A stretch of DNA of 64,000 bases, taken from positions 35,403,683 to 35,467,682 of the forward strand of contig OZ024737.1 in the NCBI GenBank assembly GCA_964016875.1, read 5' to 3'. A model generated the notes under the pieces. The model did no database searches and was not told the origin of the DNA. It worked only from the letters and a program-made list of their open reading frames with translations. The stretch is from Fallopia convolvulus (Eukaryota; Streptophyta; Magnoliopsida; Caryophyllales; Polygonaceae). Positions 21,927 to 31,963 of this stretch are shown one piece after another. A program made the position numbers and the translations under genes. Every line of letters starts with the position of its first letter. Within the stretch, counting starts at the first letter, position 1.

Positions 21927-24468
21927 GGTTGCGGACAAGTTTGATCAAATTAGACAAAAATGTGTAATTGAATGGGAAGATGTGGAAAGTAGCTATGTCG
22001 AGAATTTTTCATATCATTTACATGATCCTGAGGGAACACGGAGTTCCGTTATTCATAGGGAAGCTGCAACTACTCATAACAATATGGTGAGTTCTTTCCT
22101 TTGGTATCAGCATTGTATTACAAAGATTTTTTTGGTATATTTATGTTTATTTCATTGTCACTAATCACTATTCATGGCAGAGATTTAATTTAAACTTTCA
22201 ATTTGGCTATACAACCAAGACTTTTCCTTATGGTATGTTATGCACAATCCAGAGGGCATTATATACACATCAAATATAGGAATTAGTTGCATAGTATTCC
22301 TAGTTTTTCTTAGGCTTACATATGATGTCCAAAGTGCAAAGTGGTAACTTTCTACTTAAGGAATCTTATGCATTTTTCTTACTTCTCCATAACTACATGC
22401 ACATGTTGTTTTGCATGTTTACTTTTGCATACTTTTTCATAATTTTTTTCCCTCAGACAGAATACTCTGCAAGAAGAGCGGGAATCTTTGAAAAAAATGA
22501 TTGATCATCTTCAAAGGAAGGTACAAATGGTAAGAAAAGGTTTCCTTAATTGACAATTAAATTCAGAATTTTAAGGGTTTTTATGTTGATGTCTTGCATT
22601 CTGTCTTTAAGATCGAGTTAGTATTTTGTAATTTGACTACAGGGTTCTGATACTGAAAGTGATTTGAAGATGAAGGTCTATGATTTGCAAAAGAAGATGG
22701 TTAGTATCTTGGTACTAAAGCACTGTATATGTACTTATATTCACTAAATTTTCATACTTGTTTCTCTTGCATTTATACAAGTCTTTTCATATGCAGAAGA
22801 TGTCAGATGAATTCATCGACTGTGAGATATCAAGATTACGCCAATACTTTTCTGAACAAAGAAATATTATTGCAAATCTGCTTTCTGAGGGAAACTGTCA
22901 TCTAATGTCACTTTTTCATGAGTTAGTACAAAACATTCAACCTGGATGCCTGTTAGGGGAAGGACTACCAAGTTTGCAAGAAAATGTGAGGATGGAAGAT
23001 GAAAGTGAACGTGCAGATTTGCATACGAGGATCAACTCTGTGATAAGTCATGAGGTTTAATTTCTTGTTTATATGCTTTACCAATCAATGTTCTTTTCTT
23101 TGGAATCTATAACTTGTTATCGATCTTTGGCATACATATTTTTGGCTTAGTATCTATGACAATGGTATTTACTCTAGGTGTCAACTTTGATGCGCTTACA
23201 AGAAGTGGAAGAAAGACACCATCAAGAGAGAGAGAATAATGCTATTCTTATGGGGAAAATGAGTGAGCTTCAAAGAAGCTTCGAACAAGTAAATCCTCTT
23301 CTTTATTTGCTTTCTATCCTCTGGAGCAAGTTTAGGGTCTAGAAGTGAACTTATTTTGCTAGTTTTGTATTTCACTTAATTCTGGATGAGGATTCCTGGA
23401 ATCTGTATGTTTCATATATAGGTAACTGCAGAGAAGTTAGAGGCACTATTGAAGCTGGAAAATTTGGAACGAAAGTTATTATCAGGGTATGACTTGATTA
23501 TTTTAGAAATTTTTACTTCCTCCATACAACATTGTGAACTCGTAATTCATCTAATGGTTGTAAGCTCATCTGGACTTATAATAACTTGGTAGAAAAACAA
23601 GGCACGATGGGAGACTAACAAAGGTTCCAGCAAACGAACGAGGCAAGGCAATCGCTTCGTTTGTGAAAGATGGAACATTAGCAAACTTACTGAGGCGAGC
23701 AAGTTTTAAGCGATTAATTCGAGCTGAAGATTTTGATGGTTCGGAGGATTCTAGTGTCCATTCTGTTGGTGGAGGACGTTTCTCATCTACAAGATCTAGC
23801 AGTAATATGGACGTGTCGAGGTTTGTTACTTAATAAATGCTAAATGTATAATCATTTCAGGTTTCAATTTGTGTAATTTGAACATTAAATTCTTCAATTA
23901 CTTATGTTATTGTACGTAGCATGAGAATTGAAATCTCAACCCTTAACGAGAGCTTGCGAAGTCTAGAAGACCTAACATCTGGAATCCATAAGCTCCGAGT
24001 GTCTCTTGTAAAGGTAATGCTCAAACTCACATGCTTTCATTGCATTGCTATCTTAACAACACAAGGGTTGTTCATCATTCTTGTTATTGATTATGCATCA
24101 TGCATTCTTGTAATTGTGTGTAGGCCTTGGAAGCATGTATGACGTCTAACGACAATGCTACTGACAACATAGTGAGAAACATTGAAGACATCATCAACGA
24201 GGCGAATATAGTACAAACTTCTCTTTGTAGCTCCATTCCTTTGAGTTGGTCGTCTGAGACCAGTGTTGATATCGCTTCATCATCTAGTCACTATCTTGTG
24301 GACGAAAGAGGCAAAGGCGAGGAGGATTCAAAGCAAGTCAAGAGGATCAAATCGGTTTCGGCTGCAGGTTTTGAAATGGTGGAGCTCTTGTTACTCGCTG
24401 CTCACACGGTGAAAGACAAAGCATTCGAGAGGAGAAACCGAGACAAACGTTTGAAGAAGGTTCAATAA
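19908..24468 (+). CDS. Coiled-coil protein of unknown function (16 coding exons)
   Basis: Sixteen exons splice to a 645-residue frame: 19908-19968, 20556-20649, 20803-20911, 20996-21034, 21307-21390, 21482-21543, 21688-21790, 21928-22086, 22461-22529, 22643-22699, 22797-23054, 23178-23288, 23422-23486, 23593-23820, 23920-24013, 24124-24468. All phases agree. The first 400 residues are rich in Glu, Lys, Leu and Gln with heptad spacing ('LEQEVAKLRKELTECKRDNK', 'LQEERESLKKMIDHLQRKVQ'), a long coiled coil with no membrane segment or signal peptide. A Ser/Arg-rich stretch follows ('LANLLRRASFKRLIR', then 'GGGRFSSTRSSS'), and the C-terminus is basic. It resembles plant proteins loosely annotated as myosin-heavy-chain-like or golgin-like, but that reflects coiled-coil composition, not function. 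Intron 7 uses a GC donor. Exon 9 can also end at 22520. Confidence 0.88.
21791..21927 (+). other. GC-AG intron with a (TA)n microsatellite at its acceptor
   Basis: The only donor keeping the frame after '..NALFMK' is AAG|GCAATT (GC instead of GT). The intron ends ATGGCAG. About 26 TA/AT dinucleotides (21870-21921) lie directly before the acceptor, where a pyrimidine tract is usual. Confidence 0.8.
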
Positions 24469-24469
24469 A

Positions 24470-25560
24470 TGAATTGTAGTACTGTGTGTATCCATATCTA
24501 TCTCATCTATCGCCCTATTTTGATTCGTTTTCTTTGGTTCATGATTCTTGAGCTTGATAACCCAAGCACAAGGCATTGCTTGTATATATGTGCAGTTTTT
24601 GGAGCTATATTGCCTATATATATATATAGCCTATGCTTCGTGGTGAAGTAATATATCAATAATGATGTTCCAAACTAGTATATCATGTACGTGTGCCTGT
24701 GTTTTGCTGGATTTAATGTTTAATGGATATGTATTAAACGCATTGATTAGCAGATTATTGCACTTATCTAGAAGCTATTTTGGTTGTATGTGGAATCAAG
24801 ATGTAAACAAAATACGTAGACAATGACGAGAAACATAAAAAATGGATCATTCTCAAATTTAACGGATGAGTGATCGGCTATTGAGCTAAACCAGTGTGAG
24901 ATTCTTACAACATTGCATGTGAGCTCAACAAAAACAACCCTGTACACATTGATATTAGATTACATATAATTTTGTAAGTCCTTGTGAATATATTAGAAAA
25001 CAATTTTGCATAAACCAAGCAAAACTAGTTTAGTATATTGATGAATACATCATCATTTAATAGGGTATGGTGATCCTATACTATTAATTGTGGATGTGAT
25101 CGATCAATTCGGGTTAGATTATGGCGGATCCTCAATTATTTCAATTTATTAGACTATTATATTAGTGATTCAGTAATCACTAGTCGATCAGTATTTATAT
25201 TAGATTGCACATTTGCACCGTACCTACTACCTAGCCTGTTGATTATTATCAAAATTATAACTTCAACTTTTGTTAGAAAAAATCAATCAGTTCAATTTCT
25301 CGTATAGCTAGATGACAGCTTTTCTTGATAACTATTGATATCATCCAACCCCTTTGTTTAATTATAATCCTTATACCATAGTATTTTAATTTATATTTTT
25401 CAATACGGCCATTGACATCACCATGCAGGTTGTGTTTCCGCGTGTGGTCATTCTTAGAGCACTTCATCGGCGAGACTTTTGTTTCTTCTTTTTTCATTTA
25501 TTTATTTACCAGTATAAATCCTCGGAAAAAAAAAATAAAAGGAAAAAAGACGACTCAACA
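24470..25560. other. 3' flank and intergenic DNA
   Basis: AT-rich, with the transcript end of the coiled-coil gene probably near 24650. Nothing else recognised. Confidence 0.5.
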
Positions 25561-25564
25561 GCTT

Positions 25565-25740
25565 TCTCCGGAGAGAGAAGGGGGGAGATCGTGCAATGGC
25601 CGGCAGAGAATTGAGAGAGAGAGAGAAATAGAAAGAAAAGTTAGGGTTTTGATCTTTCGAAGGCCGCGGACACCACCGGATTCAGCGGACAGGGTCTTCT
25701 GTCACTGATGGCGAAGTCGAAGAAGAACTGGCCAAACCAG
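25565..25740 (+). pseudogene. Orphan first exon, resembling a ribosomal protein L29 gene start
   Basis: A leader rich in GA (GAGAGAGAGAGAAATAG), containing TTAGGGTTTT (a telo-box in reverse, common in ribosomal protein promoters), is followed by ATG at 25708 and 11 codons (MAKSKKNWPNQ) ending at a GT donor (25741). Eukaryotic RPL29 begins MAKSK.. and plant copies have an early intron, so this may be a damaged RPL29 first exon. No second exon is visible in the next 1.6 kb. Alternatively it is an upstream non-coding exon of the bHLH gene. Confidence 0.3.
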
Positions 25741-27280
25741 GTACATTTGGGGTTTATTTATTCGGATTTTCGATCAGATATAGCCATCTCTCAATTCTGG
25801 TAGCTTCGTTCTTTTTTTTAATAATGAAATCTCATTCGCTTACGAAATCGAACTCCTGACTTTTGTTAATAGCTTTTCAAGCTCTGTTGGATTAGGTTTA
25901 GATGATTTCGTTTAAGATTATGCTATGATCCGGACGTGGGAATTCGTTCTTCCCTTTACACAATTTCCGGGTTTTCTTTCTTCTCTCTTAGTTTGAGACT
26001 TAAGTTTAACAAAAATTGGCTGTAAGGTCTGTGTTCAAGTTGAAATGAATTGTTGTTTAGTTTTGTCATTGTCAAATGATACTTTACATTTGTATTAGAC
26101 ACCAGAGAATAAGCAATGTGATCAATTTAATATAGTTCATTTCAAATCTCAATGTCTGCAAGTGGAATTCTTATAGTGAGCATTAGTTATGTTGCATAGA
26201 CTTTGATTACTAGCATTGGGACTAGTGAATTAGGAGTAGTTAATTTTTAATCCCATATGAGTATTACTGCTGATATCAAGTAAATGAACAAATAAATATA
26301 CTGATGCATTATCCTATTTGATGTAATGAGCCATCACCTTATGTCCTTATGATTAGTTTTCATCATATCCACATACATGTATCCTCAAGGAGCCACCTTG
26401 ATGATGAACTTGTATTTTTCAATGTTAATTCCCAAGTTGATTCTATTTCTATTTTTTCTTATATTTACATCAATTTCTTTCACTTTTTAAAGTAACACCA
26501 TTTTAACTCAGGTAGCATCATATGGCAAAATCTTGAGTGTGGTTATAAAGATCGAGGAACCATTCAATAGATGATTACTGGCCCTGTAGATCAGCATTAG
26601 TCCTTTTTTACTAATGGATACATTTGATATGCAAATCATTATTTCTGCTATTGTATGTCTTATCTATACAGTATGTGTTAACACTTGATTACGAACTATG
26701 TATCAATGTATGGCAAGTCTAGGGGGGTAGGATGGACAATGAGTTATTTCAGAAAGATATTTTGTCTTGTTTAAAGGAATTTTTGGGAATGTCGACTATC
26801 CCTGTAATCTATCTTTCTTTTCATTTAATTTATTAGTCACTGAATAGTTTTTCCATTAATATATATTTTAGCTTTCCCATAATAAAGAATATGCACGTCT
26901 ATCCTACTGTCTTGCGGTCCCCTGCTAGAAAATAATAATCCGTAATCTCACTTTCATTCTTTTAGGATTTATTTAGATGTTAATCAGAAGAGTTCCTTCT
27001 TAATGATTGTCTCTGGACTCCGTAATCATTATAAATGTATTATTTTAGTTGCGTTTTGAGATATTTAGACATTGTTTTGGCTGATTACTCTCATAAACAA
27101 TTATTTCTATGTTTTGTCCCATTGTAGCTATACAAATTGTACATAGGCCAACATTTTGACCTCATGCAGTTTGCTTAAGGGATTGGGACAATTTGTATAT
27201 TTATATTAGAATAAAAACTCAGACATCTGATTGTCATTATACCGACAGAGTCAATCCAGTGCAGCATTGTTTCTACTCTA
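25741..27280. other. Intergenic or leader-intron DNA upstream of the bHLH gene
   Basis: 1.5 kb of AT-rich DNA without recognisable coding exons. Confidence 0.5.
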
Positions 27281-27285
27281 GATGT

Positions 27286-27296
27286 TGTATAAATTA
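27286..27296 (+). promoter_or_regulatory. TATA box candidate for the bHLH gene
   Basis: TGTATAAATTA lies about 120 bp before the start codon, followed by a CT-rich stretch (CTCCTCTC...TCTTCTTC) typical of plant leaders. Confidence 0.5.
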
Positions 27297-27418
27297 TCTC
27301 CTCTCATGTGTCTTCTTCAAGCATCGATAGAGCTTAATCGAGCTTCTACTAACCATTAAAACCCATTTGTAATCCAAAAAGAAAAAACGAAAAAAGCAAA
27401 CCAAAAAGAAACAAGACA

Positions 27419-28876
27419 ATGGAATCAGCAGAGGCTATTATGGAAGGAGGAGAATGGAACTCCTTCAATGGAGCTTATGTCAACGAGGAGGCGATTTTTA
27501 TGGCCCAGTTGTTTCCAACTAACTGTTCACTACCTACTGACAATGTGGTGGATGAGGATTCCAGTTTGGCCTGTTGGTCTAACGACTTCATTTTTTCTCA
27601 AGAAAGTTGTTATAGCGGAGTAAGTGGTATTGCTACTTACCCCACTGCAGGTCATGATGACTACTACGCGTGTGATAGCACCCATCAGTTCTTGGCGGCT
27701 AATAAGATGTTGATCAAGTGTCATGAAGATTATAAAGAAAGGTCCGGTGAAGTCGAAGATGCAGATAGTAGCGATTTGTTGCTGAAACGTGAATCTGACA
27801 TTAGCGACGCTTCTGACATTCTAAGGAAGCGTGCTCGGGCCTCAGATGTAAGTACCATAAAGTATAAACCCTCTTTTTTCTGTTTTTTTTAATGTGACAA
27901 ATGTTCTTAAAATCTTGTTGACATATTGAATTAGGTTCCTAGAGGGAAAAGGAATGCCACTAAATCAAAGAAGAGGCAGAAAGCTGGTTCGGTTGAGGAG
28001 GATAAAAATGGTGGTTTGAATAGACAGAGCTCCAGCAGTTATAATAGTTCAGAAGAAGAATCTAATTTGTCTCTTGAGCTGAATAACGGAGGAGCGACTT
28101 CTTCATCAGCTCTTAACTCAAATGGGAAAACAAGGGCCAGTAGGGGCTCAGCCACTGATCCCCAAAGCCTCTATGCTAGGGTAACGAATCAGCTACCACA
28201 AGGCCTGTTTGTTTCTCAATAATAATTACTTGTTACACTGGTATGCTAATCTATGTTCCCTTCAATGATATGTTTCAGAAAAGGAGAGAGAGAATTAATG
28301 AGAGCTTAAGAGTCTTACAAAACCTTGTGCCAAATGGAACAAAGGTGAGATGTCATTTTTTATGCATTTTGTTTACTAATTTTGTTTTGATTGTTTACAA
28401 TTTGATCATATACAATAATTGCCCTTTGGTTTGAAATTACAGGTTGATATTAGCACAATGCTTGAGGAAGCTGTTCAATATGTCAAATTTCTACAGCTTC
28501 AGATCAAGGTATGGAATATAAACTAATTATAATGACATTATCACAAATTATGTACGTTTCTTGAAAAAAATGTGCCGTGGGATAAAAGGACTTGACTTCA
28601 TATAACGACATGTTGTACCAAAAACTAGCTAATCATAATTAATGAGGGTTGTCAAACAGACCCTAATTCTTCTTTTTTATGAATCAGAGAAAATGTTTCA
28701 CGCCATCATTTTAGTTTTGATCTTATTATTTTGATTGAACTCTGGTTAATTGTCAATCTGAATTCTGTGTTGTCATCTTGCAGCTGTTGAGCTCCGAGGA
28801 TTTATGGATGTATGCTCCGATTGCTTACAATGTCATGGACATTGGGCTTGACTTCAAGTTTAATGCACCAAAATGA
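27419..28876 (+). CDS. RSL-type bHLH transcription factor (root-hair regulator family)
   Basis: Five exons (27419-27847, 27935-28180, 28279-28344, 28443-28508, 28784-28876) give 299 residues. Residues about 210-270 are the diagnostic block of bHLH subfamily VIIIc (ROOT HAIR DEFECTIVE SIX-LIKE 2 to 5): 'TRASRGSATDPQSLYAR', 'KRRERINESLRVLQNLVP', 'NGTKVDISTMLEEAVQYVK', 'FLQLQIKLLSSEDLWMYAP', with the family C-terminal tail 'IGLDFKF'. The N-terminus (EWNSFNGAYVNEEAIFMAQL) resembles RSL2-like members, and the acidic/Ser-rich middle and a Lys/Arg cluster (GKRNATKSKKRQK) look like activation and nuclear-localisation regions. In Arabidopsis these factors drive root-hair elongation downstream of RHD6/RSL1. 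The exact orthologue (RSL2 or RSL4) cannot be decided here. No defect is visible. Confidence 0.93.
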
Positions 28877-29567
28877 TTAAGACAAGCTAAGCTGCAATAA
28901 TAGAGGCTTGTGGGCAATTAATCTTTTAATCCAAAAAATATGAATATGGTGTCCACACAATAAAAGTTTATATTTTCATTGCAATATTATTACATAACAT
29001 TACCATTTTTTTTCCAAGACTTCTATTTGGCTCATCGCCAACTCAAGAAGGGGCAAAATTTTAATTTATTCTTTTATTGTATATGATCCATGGATCAATA
29101 CCGAAGCTACATTTTGGAAGAATGTAGCTATGAACTTTAAAGTTGTGTCTTTTAATTACAACTTGAAATTCTTTTGGACAATGGTCCTTTGTAATGACAT
29201 TACTACTGACTGAATATAAATGTCAATTTTTAATTTATTGGAGTTCACTTCGTTTTTTTTTTTTTTTTTTGCCTCAATTGGTGGTGATTGGTAGGGGTAA
29301 TAATTTGCCAAGTCGAGAAGGTTTGGTATGTCACTATGTGATTATATATGTCATGTCTAGGTAACCTTGAGACTTAGGTCTTTCAAACCAAATGATACAT
29401 CGGGGGTTGTACTATACTACATATACAAGCAAAATTCTATGAGTGTTTTTCAAAACAATATTAAAAGATTAGTTTTGTCCTAAGGAGTAAGGAGGATACA
29501 TATCAAGCAGCAATAAGAACATTTTTAATAGAGCTAGGAAGGAACATTAAAGGAAATAAAAGGTTCA
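28877..29567. other. 3' flank; 18-base poly(T) tract at 29253-29270
   Basis: The bHLH 3' region is followed by AT-rich DNA. The pure T run could be the poly(A) tail of a minus-strand retroposon whose body would extend to about 29400, but no RNA polymerase III boxes are convincing there. Confidence 0.4.
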
Positions 29568-29885
29568 TTAAAGACGTACAAGAGCTAAATTTGCAAGTCT
29601 ATTTGTCACCCTGTTGGCTTCACGTCCCACAAAATTGAGTTGAACCGTTTCCATGTAGTTTTGGATGAGAGACCTGCACGTTCGGATCAAGTTGAACTTT
29701 CGCAAATTTTGGGTTTGATCAATGTTCAATAAAGTACAAACCATAAGGGAATCCGATTGAATAACCACGCGAGGAATAGCCAGCGATTTGCTTGTCGAAT
29801 ACCATGCAATAAAACGCCCATAATTTTGCAGTAAGAGCGTCAGAACGTCCGCACGTGAAAGTGAAGGCCATAACAAGTGTCGCAA
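29568..29885 (-). pseudogene. RNase H-like domain fragment of a non-LTR retrotransposon
   Basis: A 105-codon minus-strand frame contains 'VVIQSDSLMVCTLLN' (the D-S-x2-V motif), 'LIQNYMETVQLNFVGREAN' and 'RVTNRLANLAL', the pattern of the plant RVT_3 (RNase H-like) domain found at the C-terminus of LINEs and in domesticated copies. It lacks the first catalytic segment, and no reverse transcriptase precedes it. Confidence 0.8.
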
Positions 29886-30164
29886 GAAAATATTGTGAGG
29901 TTTGATATCATCTCAAATTATATATCATGGATGTATTATAAATTTGTGATAAATAAATACAAATTAAGGAAATTGTAAATGGTAACACATAATGGCTTTG
30001 CATTTCTCATTTGATGCCAATGGCTTTCCATAAATTCATCTGTTGGTCGTCTATTTGAGGATTTGTTCACATGGAAACTCCTTCTAGGAATCTATATTCT
30101 CCCTCCCTTGCAATGGCTTTGCCAATGTCTTTGAATTTCTCATTATCCCCCCTCCCTTGCAAAT

Positions 30165-30480
30165 AAGGGAGGGATGATAATGAGCATTTATGCTTCAATT
30201 GCCCGGTAACTAGTGAGATAGCCAACCGAGTGTTTACTTGGTTGAATATTGGGGTAAGGAAGAGCTTCATGGAGGCTTGGTTGATTTGGTTCCAAGAGTC
30301 AAGAGCCAAGGAAGTGGGCTACTCCAAGGTACGACTTTTAGCCTTCACGTGCTTGGTCTACTTCATATAGAGAATGAGGAATGATGTGATCTATGAGGGG
30401 GCGGAGCCCAACGTAACAAGTTGTTTCTTGCGCATCCTCGAGGCATGTAGAATCAGGGTGGCTTGCAAAATAGACCTTAA
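30165..30480 (+). pseudogene. LINE zf-RVT domain fragment
   Basis: On the plus strand 'DNEHLCFNCPVTSEIANRVFTWLNIG' matches the reverse-transcriptase zinc-binding domain of plant LINEs (usual form HLFFxCPxxxxIWxxV). It is followed by the linker 'GYSKVRLLAFTCLVYFI', one in-frame TAG, and 'RMRNDVIYEGAEPNVTSCFL'. It is opposite in orientation to the RNase H piece at 29568-29885, so the two come from different insertions or an inversion. Confidence 0.75.
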
Positions 30481-31958
30481 TGTGAAGGATGGGAGGAGAT
30501 GGAGGGGGTTCTTGAGGCTCTAAGAAGTTGCAGGAGTAGATGTGGGTGGTGTGATTGATTTTTGTAGCTTCCTTTTGTAATTTCACTACCAAGTTGTACC
30601 TTTGTTAGAAAGATTTTGTGGGTAGTGTCGTGTCATGTATTCCAAAATGAGTTCTTTGCTTGCTCTTGAGATTATTTGGGTTCTAACCATGAGCTTGTTC
30701 GTGGTGGAGACTTTAGTGAGACTGAAGTCTTACTCATGTATATTCTCTATCTCCCTTCTATATATTTATCAATTCAAGATCTATATTTTACTATTATATG
30801 TTCTTCCATCACAAGGGTTACAATATAAAGATTTCTAAAATTATCGAATCACCCCAAATTATTACATATGTAAAAGACCTCTTATAAAAACTAGGTAAGT
30901 CTCCTACTCGTACGATTTCATGATGCAAACTTAAGTCCGATTTTCATACAAGAATGAATCTAAAATTATATGGAAGGGGAAAACTTTTGTATATCAAGTT
31001 ACTATACAAAAATTAATCTTAGAAATTAAGCTAATATTCTATCGGATCTACCTATCATCAAATTAATCAACCATATATTAATTTTCCCAAAAACTAACAA
31101 ATTAATTAAAATTAAAAGTTTCAAAATAACTAATTCACACACAAATTCGAAATGGAGGCTAAACTTGTCAATTTCCAATTTTTTAAAAATCAAATCTCCT
31201 AAATTCATCAATAAATAACCTATCAAATTTTCAAGAAATTGACAAATTAATTGTATTTACTAACTTCATACAAATGACAAATTTACAGTCAAATTGCAAA
31301 TAAATTAGGAGAAATTCGGATTGACATTGGTTCACCCCTAATGCCAAAAATCCCAATTGCCCAACCAGCCACGACCCACTTGCCAACTAACCAAGTCCGC
31401 CGCCCGCGCGACTCCACCGATCACGAGGACTTGGCTCTCTTCTTTGCTCGTTTGCGGACAGGTTGCTTCAAGCACCAAGCCTGCAACCTACTTGCCTCAC
31501 TCAGTCGTTGGTTGTCGGGCCTCGTGCTCGACAAATTCGAAATTGTGTTTTTTTTTTGCTAATTTTTTGAAGAAAAAAAAACAAAAAAAAACAATTTTTT
31601 AATCAAACGACCATTACAGATACCAACCTTCATTAACGCATTAGGCCCTCGCTTACATAGTTTCATTCTCCTCTGACCTCCGAACTCTTCCTCACTATTG
31701 TCAACGCGTCGGGCAAAAAATTTTGACTTCAAATTAATCAGTACATGAACATAAACTCGTATAAAAAGAGATAATATTATTTTATTAATCAAAAATTTTG
31801 ACTTCAAAGTTTATTTCCAACAACTAAATTGATTTTTTAAACGCAAATAAACACTATCACTAACTTTTTTAATATAAAATAATATATTTCATTGATTTTT
31901 AGTCAGAGCACAAGTATTTTATTACATATCAAGTTCAACTAGCGTCAGTACAGATAAC
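30481..31958. other. Intergenic, no recognisable gene
   Basis: AT-rich with one GC-rich patch (31340-31540) that is open on the plus strand but matches no known family. A short direct repeat (AAAATTTTGACTTCAAA, 31717 and 31793) encloses about 60 bp. Confidence 0.4.
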
Positions 31959-31963
31959 ATCAT

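Noticed and set aside
22441..22504. Exon 9 of the coiled-coil gene starting at the first AG (22456)
   Set aside because: That acceptor gives a stop within 16 codons. The AG at 22459-22460 keeps the coiled-coil frame open.
27530..27724. Minus-strand open frame opposite bHLH exon 1
   Set aside because: It is a shadow of the strongly supported bHLH coding exon.
29253..29420. Minus-strand SINE ending in the poly(T) tract
   Set aside because: The A-tail is good, but no polymerase III boxes or target duplication could be supported.
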